Positions 10,739 to 23,285 of a stretch of DNA of 64,000 bases are shown here, one piece after another. Position 1 is the stretch's first letter. Every line of letters starts with the position of its first letter. A program made the position numbers and the translations under genes. The notes under the pieces are model-generated. The model was not told the DNA's origin. It searched no databases and saw nothing but the letters and a program-made list of their open reading frames with translations. Source of the stretch: Ophiosphaerella korrae (lineage: Eukaryota; Ascomycota; Dothideomycetes; Pleosporales; Phaeosphaeriaceae); the NCBI GenBank assembly GCA_028456385.1, contig JALNQF010000032.1, positions 62,001 to 126,000 on the forward strand, read 5' to 3'.

Positions 10739-11756
10739 TCACCAATGCGAACTAATGAAATGACATCCTTCGTTGATCCAAGGCTCATCAATTGTCAAGT
10801 CAACATCGAAAGTATGTTCTCCCGGTCGTATTGATAGTAGCAACGGTGTCTCTGGGACCGCCTCTCTCGCATGTTCGCCGAATTTGATAGTGCATTCGAC
10901 TGGAACCTGGATCGTATCTGATCAGTATCGTCCGTTCTTGTTCTGCGCTAGGAACATTGCTTACAATAGAGTCTTGCTCTCCGTGTATCACCCAAGTCGG
11001 AGGTAAGATTAATTTAGCCCTCAGATTGGCAACCACGTCCAACCTCGAATCGGGATTTCTCTTCGCCGTTCTCGGCAGCCAACCTTGTTGCATCATTGCC
11101 ATAACCAGTTCCCAGTCATCAGTTGGATTGCCAGATGTTCGGGTCTTTCCTTTGTTTTGTGTGATGTAAGACCGGATCATCGCCTCCGCCTGCCGTGGCG
11201 CAGGAGGCCTTGATCCTCCGATAATCCTTGGCTTGGGCATGTTAAGCAATGGTACGTCAAAGCAGAGCGGGCCGTATAGCGCCAGAACAGCTCTTATTTG
11301 AACATCTTGGTGTTCAAGCGCAGAGTGCACTCCAATCACCGCTCCCGAGCTCTGGCCAGCACAAATAGTTCTCTTAATATCTGGTCGTATATCCCAGGAT
11401 TCTGAAGCTGCAATTTTGGGAAGAGTCCTTACATACCACGTCCAAAAGGATGCCGCATCATCCAAAACATCGCTAGGACTGGCTTCAGGCATTAATCTGT
11501 AATCCGGTGAGATGATCATCGCGCCTTGAGACTGTGCGAGTTGGATTATCCACGTGGGCCACCATGGCTCGTACATCCGATCACCAGTTATGAACCCTCC
11601 GCCATGCCAAAAAACTAAGACCGGACGAGACGCGGTGCCCGGCTCCGCGCTTGTTGGCCTCAAGACTGATGCGTACAGTTCATGGTTGGCGGCTGTGAAA
11701 TAAACGAGATCTTTCCTGTGAAAACCAGTGAACTTTGACGCGGGCGGAGATACCAT
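10739..11756 (-). CDS. Alpha/beta hydrolase, HGGG (hormone-sensitive lipase-like) type
   Basis: Two exons, 11756-10965 and 10906-10739, give 319 aa; the 58-nt intron has GTAAGC at its donor and ends in GATCCAG. Visible features are the oxyanion-hole HGGGF, the nucleophile in GQSSGA, the acid in GEQDSI just before the intron, and the catalytic His in RPGEHTFD in exon 2. The triad is complete only when the intron is removed. The family are serine esterases or thioesterases. As the PKS has no release domain, this enzyme may free or trim the polyketide; that role is inferred from context. The frame stays open about 12 codons upstream of 11756 without an ATG, so an upstream exon is possible. It is transcribed in the same direction as the AMP-ligase and MFS genes. 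Confidence 0.85.
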
Positions 11757-12337
11757 CCTCGAGTGTAGGATTCTCGGTGTTTCGTGTGCCAATTATCGTC
11801 TGTCGAGGTCAGTTTTCTACCATGTCTGTTGCTATGTTTTACATTAAGGTTGACTGTACATAGCACATTTGATATTCTTTGCAATTAGTGCCGGTCAGAC
11901 AAACAAAGATCGATGAAGATGCCTCCACACATTGTAGCATCGCTGAGTAAGCTCGACGCTGTCCATTTAGTCGGGGCCGGGCACGGCACGGCGGGTGGCA
12001 CTGCTGATGACTTCGCAACGCCAATCTGTACACATGACATGTGCATTTGAGAGCCAACACTTACACGGGAAGGCTGTTTATTTGGACTCGAACGGGCCTG
12101 ATGCAGCTACATTGCTAGGACGTGGATTATGTTTATCACCACAACTCTATAAATTACAAAAGTTTAACTAACCTAAATGGCAACTTCTTACCGGGGTATA
12201 TGCGTTACCTTGATGAATATTGAGGGCTGATAGGTGAGTGAAAGTGGCCAATCACATATGACAATCCTGACCAAGGGCTACCGCAGTCGAACGTCGATAA
12301 GCTGTTGGCAAATACATGTTCAATTTACCACGCCCTA
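11757..12337. other. Spacer between hydrolase and AMP-ligase
   Basis: This holds the upstream region of the hydrolase and the 3' flank of the AMP-ligase, both on the minus strand. No other gene is seen. Confidence 0.5.
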
Positions 12338-14116
12338 TCAGAGTTTCTGGCGAAGACTTTTACGCAGTATCTTCCCACTAGGATTGCGCGGTATGCTATG
12401 AATGAATTTCACCTCGCATTTTGCCACCTTGAACCGTGCTACAAAGTGCAGCAGATGATCCGTGATATCTGCAGGGCTTACTTCTCCTTTGGGCACAACA
12501 AAAACGACGGGATGTTCTTCAACACCAGAGCCATGTCCTACAACAGCAGCGTCAAGGACTCTGGGGTTTTTGTAAAGTGCTGCTTCCAACTCAGCCGGCG
12601 CCACTGACCACCCGTTTACCTTGATCATATCTTTTACGCGGTCGACAAGGTATATTTTGCCGTCATCGATATACCCAATATCTCCTGTCTTGAGCCACCC
12701 ATCCTTGGTGAAGGCTTCCGCAGTGGCCGATGGGTTATCCAGGTAGCTACGTGGCATCTGTGGTGCTCTGACGAGAAGTTCTGACGCTAGCCGGCTTCCA
12801 TCAACGACCAGATGATCTAGGCCACTCAAACGTATCTCATAGCCCTGGACTGGACGGCCAACTGACCCCGTATCGTCACATTCGGGATATCGGAAGGTTG
12901 TGAACCAACCTCCCTCACTCATGCCCCATCCCTGTATCAACCGCACTGGGCAGTCGAATAACAGAGTGAATTTTGATCGCAATTGCGCGGACAGTGGGGC
13001 ACCAGCACAAATGACCGTTCGCAGAGACTGAATGTTCTGGCGTTCATCCGGATCCGCTTCGGCTTGATTTGATAGTCGCATCAAAACCGGAGGCGCTACC
13101 AGAGTTTCTGTCGCGGAGAATTGTCGCACTTTTCGCGCAAAGGAATCGTCGTAACGCCGCATGTAGAACGATGGCAAGCCAAGGCGGAATGTGTTGATGG
13201 TCATGTCCGTAAATGAGTACGCATGAAACATAGGCGTGCAGTACAATCGGCGGACATGATAGGGCTTCGGCGCATCTTCGGTAGCCTTGCTTTCCAAGAT
13301 CAACTCGCGATGTGTCCGTTGAATCATTTTTGGTAGGCCCGTTGTACCAGATGTGGAGAAGATAGTGGCAGGGAGATTGTTTGGTATTGCGTTCAGTCGT
13401 GCCTCCAATGTTTGCGTCTGTGGACGCTGAATGAGGTCATGAAGCGTTTTGTGACTGTTTACAAGCCTCGCGCTACTTGTGTCTTCGGACAAGATGTCTG
13501 TCCAGAGCAAAATCTCAATATGTCCAGCACATGCATCTACAGCAGTCTGCACAGTTGGCATGTGCTCCGGAGGCGTGATGACGTATGAGGCTTTGGAAGA
13601 GGTGAAGTGGTGCTGCAACTCAACGCTAGTAGATGCCGGATTGGTGCCTGTCCATGTACACGCAGATGCCAGTATAGCCAGCACAAGCACGGGATACAAG
13701 ACCTATTGACGTCGAGTCAGCGGGAATCCACCAAGGCGTGTATGTGGCTTGTGTGTACATCGTTTGGAGAGTGTACACAGACTGTGACTCCAGGCTCAAA
13801 TGAGCCAGCCAAGCGGGTGATCAATTCGATGGCTTTGCATCTGGTCAAGTACCGTGATGGCTGCTCCGCGTCCGTGAGAATCTGGCCGCGTCAGAATATG
13901 TCATAAACAATTCCGTTTGTATGCTGCGATACTCACGGGCGTATCCTCGTCGTACGTTCCAGAGAGCGCCCATGATACCAGATTCCTTTCTGGTCTCGAG
14001 GTTTGTGTTTCGTCCCAAAAGAGTGATGGCTGCACCAATGGGTTTCGATATGTGCCTGATGCATGCACGTCAGCTAAAGTCTCTTCAACCACACGCTGAT
14101 CAATTGCGACTGCCAT
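12338..14116 (-). CDS. AMP-dependent acyl-CoA ligase, 4-coumarate-CoA-ligase-like
   Basis: Three exons, 14116-13937, 13881-13759 and 13702-12338, join in phase 0 to 555 aa. The introns are 55 and 56 nt with GTGAGT and GTACAC donors. ANL-superfamily motifs are in order: TSGTTGLPK near residue 215, GWGMSEGG near 359, LKTGDIGYI near 441, a DRVKDMIKVNGW hinge, and the catalytic Lys in NPSGKILRK near the C-terminus. The enzyme adenylates a carboxylic acid and normally makes its CoA thioester. It ends in QKL, which resembles but does not match a peroxisomal PTS1. It diverges from the PKS over a shared 524-bp region, suggesting co-regulation. It may load an unusual starter on the PKS or reactivate the released acid; the sequence does not decide between these. 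Confidence 0.92.
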
Positions 14117-14640
14117 TGGTGAACACGTGAGGTCCAGTCCGATTGAAGTCGTGGTAAAGCACACTGGAGACGCTAATGAGTTTGAACGTTTGAACTCTCT
14201 TAGACAAAATCGACAAAGCACCTTGTGTAGAACGAGATAAGACTACGTAAAAGGTGACCCGTTGGGGGCAGCCAGGATTTGAAACGAGCGATGGTATTGT
14301 AAAGGCATTGCCGTGATGCTGACAACGCTACGCATTCCTCGTACTGCATACAAAGCAAGGCGTCCCGAGGTCGCAATGCGTCTGACAAAAGTCGGGGCAA
14401 ACGGGTTCGTGGACCTGCTTCCACCCCTGCGATTCGACAGCGGTCTCCATTCGGAGAGCCGCTATGGGGCACAGTGATTGTTCATTATCTAGTTCGATAT
14501 TATGCGGGTCGTTGCAATTGCTAGACGCCCGTGAAAGTCACAATTCTTTCACCAAATATTTCCGCATTAGCACACAGGAACAGAGTTCACATCATCAGGG
14601 AAGCTTCCAATAGAATCTCAATGCCATAAAGGCTGACACA
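14117..14640. promoter_or_regulatory. Divergent promoter of AMP-ligase and HR-PKS
   Basis: These 524 bp lie between the starts of the divergently transcribed AMP-ligase and PKS and must contain both promoters. A CACGTG E-box-like palindrome lies at 14124-14129, eight bases before the ligase start. No other motif can be assigned by eye. Confidence 0.7.
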
Positions 14641-17600
14641 ATGCCAAACAAACTGACACCAACAACCATGGTGGCCGATGCGCTCAACGGTCACGTGAGC
14701 GGCCATACGAATGGGGATCTCCATGGCAGTGCCAATGGTAAGAGTGATGAAGGAGTGAGTGACCGTTTGAATACGCATACAAACGGCGCTTCCCATACTC
14801 ACACAAAGGAGACAGTCGGTATGAACGAAGAAGACCCCCTGAATATGCCCATAGCGATTTGTGGTATGGGCTTGAGATTGCCTGGTGGACTCCGGACCCC
14901 CTCAGAATTGTTTGATCTCCTCGTAGGGAAGAAGGACGGAAAAATGAAGGTGCCAAAGGAAAGGTTCAACGTCGATGCCTATTATAACGCTTCCAACCCG
15001 AATAAGACGGGAAGTCTTGCAACGCCGTATGCTTATTTTATTCATGAGGACCTTTCTCAGTTCGATACCTCCATGTTCGGAATATCAAACGCAGAGGTAG
15101 CATCTGCAGACCCGAGCCAGCGGCTGCTATTGGAGGTTACACGTGAAGCGTTTGAAAGCGCTGGTGAAGCCGATTTTCGTGGCAAAAAGGTTGGAACGTT
15201 CGTAGGCGACTTCACCACTGACTGGGAAGACTTGCAAAATATGGACTTTCAACACACTGCAGCACATAGGGTCATGGGCAAGACAGACTTCGTCCTCCCA
15301 AACCGCCTTGCTTTTGAGTATAACCTCTTGGGGCCCAGCATACTCGTCAAGACAGCTTGTTCGGCAACAGCGGGCGCATTACATTCGGCCGTGCTAGCTA
15401 TTCGTTCCGGGTCCTGCTCTTCGGCAATTGTCGCAGGAGCAAACCTTATTTTGACACCTCGAGCGAGTATCGAAATGTCTGGTCTAGGTGTTCTTGCACC
15501 GGACGGGGACTGTAAGACTTTTGATGCTAAGGCTGATGGTTTTGGGCGCGGTGAGTCTGTCTGCGCTCTATATGTCAAACCCCTCCGCGACGCCGTCCGC
15601 GACGGAAATCCTATCCGCTCAGTTATTCGCGCTTGCGACAGCAACGCAGATGGAGGCGACGGCTCGCGAACATTTGGGACTCCCAATGCCCTTGCTCAAG
15701 AAGCTCTCATTCGGCAGACATATGCAGCAGCCGGCCTACCGTTGGCGGAGACCAAAGTGATTGAGCTGCATGGAACAGGCACCTTTGTTGGCGATCCACT
15801 AGAGACTGCAGCGATCGCGCAATGCTTTGGTGGAGAGGATAAAGTGTATATTGGGTCAATCAAACCAAATCTTGGGCATGGAGAAGGAGCCTCTTCTATG
15901 GCAAGTATCATCAAAGCTACCCTGGCCCTAGAGTCTAGAACTGTTATACCCAACATCAAATTCAGTGACCCCAATCCAAAGATACCATGGGATCGCAACC
16001 TTGTGGTGCCTACAGAGCCACAGCCGTGGCCCGTTGGTGCATACGAGCGCATGAGCATAAACAGCTTTGGGTTAGGTGGTTCAAATGTGCACATAGTCCT
16101 TGACTCTGCATCTTCGCTTGGGGTCAAGAGCCAGCATCGGCAAACTCAGCTCGAAGACGATATACAGTCCCGCGGAAAGCGTTTACTGCTTCTCTCTGCC
16201 AACTCGGAACCCTCAATTGCACGGATGGCTGACGAGTACCGCAAGTACCTCGATAGACACCCCCAAAATCTCGAGGCTATGGTTTATACTCTGGCCTGGC
16301 GGAGAGAGCGTCTAAAGCTGGGCTCCTACTGTATCGTGGACGGTTTACATGTAAGCGAAGCTGCTATCTCTATCAGCAGCAAGAACATGCATCGAGTAGT
16401 ATTTGTCTTCACCGGCCAAGGTGCTCAGTGGGTTGGTATGGGGCGGGAGATGATCGAGGAGAATGAGCACTTCGCGGCCAGTATTCAACGCATGGATAAC
16501 GTCCTCCAGAGTGTCGAGCACCCTCCTTCGTGGAGCCTGAAGGATCTTTTAATGTCTGATAAGGATGATAAAGACCTATTCAGTTCTACTGAAATTTCAC
16601 AACCTGTCTCTACTGCGATCCAGATCGCCTACGTGGACACTCTTGCTGCGTGGGGTATTACACCAGCGGCCATCATTGGCCACTCTAGCGGCGAAGTCGC
16701 TTCTGCCTACGCCGCCGGCGCCCTCACTAGTCGGGAGGCCATCATCACATCATATTACCGCGGGTATGCATGTGCGCACAACAAACTTCTTGGTGGTATG
16801 GCAGCAGTTGGTATGGGCTGGGAAGAGGTTGAACCATATCTACAGCCTGGTGTGGTCCTGGCGTGTGACAACAGCAACGCAAGTGTGACCCTTTCCGGCG
16901 ATTTAACAGGCTTGCAAAGCACTATGACGAACATCAAGCAACATCGACCAGATATGTTTGTGCGTCAACTTCGCGTACCTATGGCTTACCACTCATCCCA
17001 CATGAGTACTGTGGCAGATCTTTACCATTCTTTAATCGCTCATCATCTATCACCCCAGGCGCCTAAAATCCCGTGGTACTCAACCGTCTACGGCAGAAAA
17101 ATAACAGAGGCTAAAATTGCCGGTCCGAAATACTTCATACATAACATGGAACGCCCAGCCCTCTTCAGGACCGCTGCCTTGAAATTGTTAGAAGACCTTG
17201 GCGATGACATGGTCCACCTTGAGATAGGTCCTCATTCAGCATTAGCCGGGCCGCTCCGCCAAATCTACCAAGAAAGTGGTCTCACACCGCCGTACGTGGC
17301 TGTAGCCGAACGAGGCAAAGATGCTGTAAGCTTGCCCTTTTGCGCGGAAGATAAATCATGTCATATGTATGCTAACCTCTCAATTCACCAATTTGTAGAC
17401 AGAAACCTTCCTCCATTCTATTGGCAGACTTTGGTCTCTAGGTCTGAAGCCTGCCATACCAAGGTCACCTAGTGCCTTTACGCTACCAGACCTGCCAACT
17501 TATCCATGGCATTACGATAGTAGTCACTGGACTGAGAGCCGGTTGATGGCTGACTACAGAAACCGCCAGCATTCCAAACATGAGCTCCTTGGACTACGCG

Positions 17601-20600
17601 TGTTAGAGACCAGTGATATCGAGCCAGTGTGGAGAAACCTACTTAAGCTCAGTGATGCGCCTTGGCTAGCAGATCACTGCGTGGAGAAAGATATTGTCTT
17701 TCCAGCTGCCGGCTACATTGCTATGGCGGGAGCAGCTGTCGGACAATTGACATCCTCAACTGCATACACAGTGCAAGAAGTCAACATCGCTACCGCAATG
17801 CTGGTCACTGAGCAAGGGACGCGAGAAATCATTACCTCCCTGCGAAGGCGGGACTGGACCACTACCAACATAAGCAGGTGGTGGGACTTCACTATCACTT
17901 CCGAAAATAACGGCACCTGGACAAAGCATTGCTGGGGCTTAGTAACGGATGGCTGCGGTCTAGCTGAACCGTCTTATGAGGTGAAGCCCTATACGCGTAA
18001 GGTTCACTCTAAGCGATGGTACGATACAATGGCACAGGTTGGCCTCAACTACGGGCCCATTTTCAGGGGACTATACGATATCACAGCAAGTCCTGTTAAT
18101 CAAGCGGCCAACGCAAAGGTCATAGATTATCCAGCAGATCCAGCCGCCTATGCTTTGCACCCTTCTACCATGGACATGATTTTGCAGTCTCAAGCCATTG
18201 CACTCACTCGAGGTCAATACCGCGAATTCAACACCCTGTGGCTTCCGACCTTTATAGAACAATTTTACGTGAGCGAAAAAGGCACGTTGAAAACGCTGGA
18301 TATCTGCACTTCGTCAGCTATTGTCCAGGGCTCGGCAGTAGCCAGCTCTCATGGCATGGTTGGTGCAGAATTAGCGTATGTGCTCAAGGGGTTGAAAGGT
18401 GCCAAGATGGCAAGTTCTGGCGGCCAAACCGAGACTGGGCAGAGATATCTATCGCTCGAATGGCACACCCCCATTGAATTCGTGCGCCATGATACATTAA
18501 TCCGCCCCGCTAATGACGTGGAGGTTGACCTGGTCTTCCTTGAACGCTTGAGTCTCATGTGCGCGATCGAAATACAATTAGAGGCAAAAAACATCACATC
18601 GTTCGCACAACCCCATTTCGTGCACTTCATAAACAGCATAGACAATCAACTCCGAGATGAGCACTGGCAAAGCCTCATACCCGACGCCACCGAGCTAATA
18701 GGGATGAGTCGCGAAGAGCGGCAAAAAGAGATCAGAGCATGTCGCGAGCGTAGCAAAGGTGCTCGGTTTGAAAATGCCGTTGAGATGCTTTGGCGCGTCT
18801 GGTCCAATATTGGCGACATACTCGAAGGTCGACAGTTGTTTCTGGATATTGCCTTGGTGGATGGCGTGCTCCCTGGATTCTACAATGAGTCGAACTCCTT
18901 GTCTGACATCAACGACTGGTTCGCCGTTCTTGGGATGTCCAGACCTTATCTTCGTATTTTGGAGGCAAGTCGTTTATTCGATGCATTTCTCTCTCTCTCG
19001 AAAATTTGCTGACATTCGTACCTGTCCAATCTAGATTGGTGCAGGCACAGGTGGGACAACCGCTTGCGTCCTAAAAGCATTGCAATCGCAGCAGAAAGAG
19101 CGCTTGTACCAGACATATACTATTACCGATGTCTCCACTGGATTTCTTAGCCAATGTCGCGAGAGATTCAGCAACTACAGTGATCTCAACTACGCTACGT
19201 TGGACATCAGCGCTGATCCTGTACAGCAAGGTTTCGAAGCCGAGAGCTTCGATCTCATTATAGCTTCAAATGTAATGTATCTCCGCATCAGGGCGAGGGG
19301 CATAGGAGCTGACCCTCTTCTATCTCTAGGTCTTGCACGCTACTCCGAATTTAGAGCATACGTTAAAGAGGTGTCGTGCCCTATTGAAGCCTAACGGCTA
19401 TCTTTTCTTGCAAGAACTGTGCTCGGGTAAGTCACGTCGTTCTAACACTGCTCGTTCATACGGCATCTAATACAGTTGTTCGCAGTCAACAGAACTCTCG
19501 ATCTCACGATGGGATTATTCGATGGCTGGTGGGTTGGCATTGACGATGGTAGAGCCGACCGTGCTCCGGTCAGCGTGGAGACGTGGAATTCCAAGCTGTG
19601 CCAGAGCGGCTTCGACGGTATTGAGACGCTCGTCCGTGATAACACGCATCCGCAGTTGTTCGTGAACGCGAATATCATCTCCCGCCCCACAGTCACCACG
19701 TCAGAGGTGGGAAGAGTCACATTGTTGCGGCCGAGCTCTGATTTGAGCGCTTTTGGTAAGAGTATGAGCGCTGCGCTTGTCTCTCAGGGAATGGAGATTG
19801 ACGAGTGTGTCTGGGGTCAAGACGACTTGCCCCCTGGACAGCATGTGGTCTCGCTCATGGACGTCGAGCCAGAGCGTGGCGCCTTACTGGCTAATATTGA
19901 TGCTAAGACCCTAGATATTTTGATTAAAACTATTGCAGATGTCTCGGGAGCGATCATTCTCTGGTTAATGCCTCTAGCCCAGGTTGAATGCAGTGATCCA
20001 CAATACGGACAGATACTTGGCATGGCTCGATGCGTCCGTGCTGAGCTTGGTGTGGATCTCGTAACACTAGAATTGGACAATCTTGACGGTAACGCAAGCC
20101 AAGTCGCCGCTCAGTTGCTCATTCAGCAGGACACTGCTCGTAATACAAAATCAACTCTTCACGACGACCCAGAGGTCGATTCCGAGTTTGTTTGGAAAGA
20201 TGAGCAAATCCTCGTGAGTCGAATGCATATGAGTTCTGTTGCAGATGAGCTCGCCCGAACTACTGAGGCACAGCGGACTAAACATCTCGTGATCGCTCAG
20301 CCTGGTCTGCTACAGACCATGTATTGGACCAGCCACGATCTACCGCCTCTGGACCCAAATTGTATTCAGGTGCAAATGAAGAGTGTTGGCCTCAACTTCC
20401 ACGACGTTGCCGTTGCGATGGGCATCATGGATCCGGATCACATGGAAGATGATGGATACCATGGCCTTGGCTGCGAGGGCTCGGGGATCGTAACCGCTGT
20501 CGGCAAGAACGTTGATCACGTTGCCGTAGGAGATCGTGTCATGGGCCTCGGCTTACCGAATGGTACTTTCGCAACTGAAATACAGCTATCGGGACCTCTC

Positions 20601-22511
20601 TGCATAAAGATACCAGATGCCCTAGATCTCAGCGATGAAGAAGCATCAGGTTTGCTGATCCCTTACCTTACCGTCATGTGGAGCTTGGTGGAGAAGGCTC
20701 GCCTGAAGCATGGGCAAACACTTCTCATTCACAGCGCTGCCGGTGGCGTGGGTATCGCTGCTATTCACATCGCACGCTGGTTGGGCGCAGATTTCTACTG
20801 TACGGTTGGCTCTCCTACCAAAATCGACTTCCTTGAGAAGGAGCTGAATGTGCCGCGACACCGCATCTTCCACTCTCGGAATGACAGCTTCGTGGACGAT
20901 CTAATGCGGGCCACCCATGGTAGGGGAGTTGATTTTGTTCTAAATTCGCTGTCTGGTGAGCTTCTTCACGCTTCATGGCAGTGTGTTGCACCTGGGGGCT
21001 ACATGCTAGACCTTGGAAAACGAGACTTTTTGGGTAGAGGGCGTTTGGCCATGTTGCCATTTGCAAGCAATCGTGCGTTCTTTGGCATTGACGTTGCTAG
21101 AATAGCCGCTACCAATCCGTCTGACTTGTCGCCATACCTGCACCTGGTCGTGAAGCTGCTCCAGGATGGAAGTATCTTCCCACTGCTCCCAACCACGAAT
21201 TTTAGTGCCAATGAGATAGTAGAAGCCATGCGTTATATGCAGAAAGGCGTACATACCGGGAGAATCAGTGTACGCATTCCGACTGATGCTGAAGAACTCG
21301 TTCCAAGTTCCTCTAGTCACAAGATTAAATTTCGAAAAGACGGCATGTATCTGCTAGCAGGCGGCCTCGGAGGCTTGGGCCGATCTATTATATCGTGGAT
21401 GATCCAGCATGGGGCTCGAAGTTTCGTTGCGGTGTCGCCAAGTGCGGGTTCGCGCGAAGAGCATAAAGATTTCATTGCCGAACTGCGAGAGCAGAAGTGC
21501 GAGCTACTTTGTGTTGCAGGCGACATTTCGGACGCGGATGTCGTTCGTCGCTTGATCGAAACAGTCGGACGTCCAATCAATGGGGTCGTTCAACTCGCTA
21601 TGGCACTGTGTGACGCCGGCTTTTTAAACATGGATCACCTCTCATGGACAACTGCAACCACCCCGAAGATTCACGGGACGTGGAATTTGCACACATTACT
21701 CCCCAGAGACATGGATTTCTTCATCATGTGCAGTTCTGCTGCCGGTATGATGGGCTCATATGGCCAATCTAACTATGCAGCTGCGAATACATACCTTGAC
21801 TCGTTCGTACAATATCGACATGGACTAGGTCTTTCCGCATCAGTACTGGATATCATGGCTATTGGTGATGTTGGTTATGTGGCGTCGAACAAGGATGTTG
21901 CAGAGCGAATGGAGAAGGACATTTCGCGTTACATCTCGGAGACGGAGTTCCTCGAATGCTTCAAACTATCTCTGCAGCAATCCTCACCTCGACCAATAAA
22001 CCAGTCCTTAACGACAGCAGAACCGCAATACAAAGCTCCTGCACAGATAATACTCCTCAACGAGATGATTCGCCCGCTGGCAGACCCTCAGAATGCGTTT
22101 CCCTGGCGTGTCGACCCTCGCGTCTCTGTTTTCCGCAATAACCAAGGGTCCGCAACAAAGGATTCTGACCAAGGGAGCGAGAGCTTGCGTAGCTTTCTCC
22201 TTGCGTTATCGACTCAACCTGAGAGGCTAGATGACTCTGCGACGGGTGATTTCCTCGCAGAGAAGATAGCAGAGCGCGTGTCAGCCTTCTTAATGGTTGA
22301 GAGTGATGCTATTAACAACAGTCAGACGCTGACGTCGATGGGTGCAGATTCACTGGTTGCGATTGAAATTAAGAATTGGTGGAAGCAAACATTTGGTGTC
22401 GAGGTTTCGGCTCTGGAATTAGCAGATCCTAGCAACACGATGGAAGCGCTTGGCAAGTTGGCAGCACACAGGTTGAGGGAAAAGTATTCTGCGCAAGCAA
22501 CGTCGTCCTAG
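14641..22511 (+). CDS. Highly reducing polyketide synthase, KS-AT-DH-cMT-ER-KR-ACP
   Basis: Five exons (14641-17325, 17399-18964, 19035-19271, 19330-19426, 19486-22511) join in frame to about 2536 aa. KS (residues ~69-495) has C240 in KTACSAT, H377 in HGTGT and H413 in NLGHGE. AT (~588-890) has S682 in GHSSGE. DH (~955-1240) has H988, with Lys instead of Gly in HxxxG, and D1154. The C-methyltransferase has the SAM loop IGAGTGGTT at ~1418, ER has SAAGGVG at ~1945, KR has AGGLGGLG at ~2153 with Y2292 and N2296, and ACP has S2484 in GADSL. All reductive domains look intact, so a highly reduced, alpha-methylated chain is expected. There is no thioesterase or reductive release domain. Intron 2 (18965-19034) has a GC donor. 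About 65 N-terminal residues are low-complexity and rich in His, Asn and Gly. Confidence 0.95.
18965..19034 (+). other. GC-AG intron in the PKS
   Basis: The donor is GCAAGT after CTTCGTATTTTGGAG and the acceptor is CAATCTAG. Removing these 70 nt in phase 0 joins ILE to IGAGTGGTT, recreating the SAM-binding motif of the methyltransferase domain. No GT donor gives this join, so a GC donor is the best model. Confidence 0.8.
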
Positions 22512-22533
22512 ATCACCTTTAATTTTTGTATGT

Positions 22534-22675
22534 ATCTACGCCAGAGTCCGCAACAATCAGTCGATCTACAGATTGGTTCCTTAATTAGGCCGGTCATGGT
22601 TCAAGGTGATCTTTAAATGCTTAATGGAGTAATCAATCTGTTGATCGATTGATTGTTGCGGACTCTGATCTATGC
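22534..22675. mobile_element. hAT-like MITE, right copy
   Basis: The element runs 22542-22667 (126 bp), with ends CAGAGTCCGCAACAATCA and TGATTGTTGCGGACTCTG that are perfect inverted copies over 18 bp. It is flanked by ATCTACGC (22534-22541) and ATCTATGC (22668-22675), an 8-bp duplication with one mismatch. It begins 30 bp after the PKS stop codon and so probably lies in the 3' UTR or terminator region. It is the same family as 1164-1291, in reverse orientation. Confidence 0.9.
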
Positions 22676-23285
22676 CACGACTGTCACCACTACTAGCTCA
22701 CAAGATGTATACCTTGTGCTAGAAATGCTAGTGGGAGGGAATTTATTATTATTTCTCCACTTTTTCGTACTTTCTACAACGCCATTTCGCCTGTAAGGTT
22801 TTGTATTAAACACTGCTTGCTCGCTGGCACCTAAACAAGGCTTATGCGTAGAACAGCACATATCCATGAGCAGGAGAGTTTTCAAATATGTTCTGCCACA
22901 TAGATACGTAGTTTCACTCTTAAAAATCATGCTGCCCTGAATTCCCTTGATCTTCTCCTAACACCAGAGTCTCATTGTATGACTGCGGGTTTTGTCAAAA
23001 GAGCCACTAGTCGGGTCCACCTTAGAAACCACACCCCTCATGTTCGGCTGACTTTGAATGCAGTGTCCCAGGGGCTGACCGGGACCGACTTGTAGTTAAA
23101 CTGTTGCGGCTGCGACTTATCGACGACTAGGCACTACACACGTTTTGTGGCATGCTTTAGCTTGCTATTACCAAAGCAATCGCTTTGACGTGGTCCATTT
23201 CGGAGTGAACTGTGCTAATTGACTTTTAGCGCTTGTGGTGTCACAAAAATCTCATCGAGCGTCGCTGTGATTTCCTTGAGCAAGG
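22676..23285. other. Spacer between PKS and O-methyltransferase
   Basis: Upstream region of the O-methyltransferase gene, following the MITE. No gene is seen. Confidence 0.5.

Noticed and set aside
10739..10964. Apparent loss of the catalytic His of the alpha/beta hydrolase by frameshift
   Set aside because: Removing the 58-nt intron 10907-10964 puts the RPGEHTFD segment in frame. The gene is intact.
14250..14320. tRNA-like B-box (TTCAAATCC-type) on the minus strand between ligase and PKS
   Set aside because: The putative T-stem does not pair, no matching acceptor 5' strand or anticodon arm is found. At most a remote relic.
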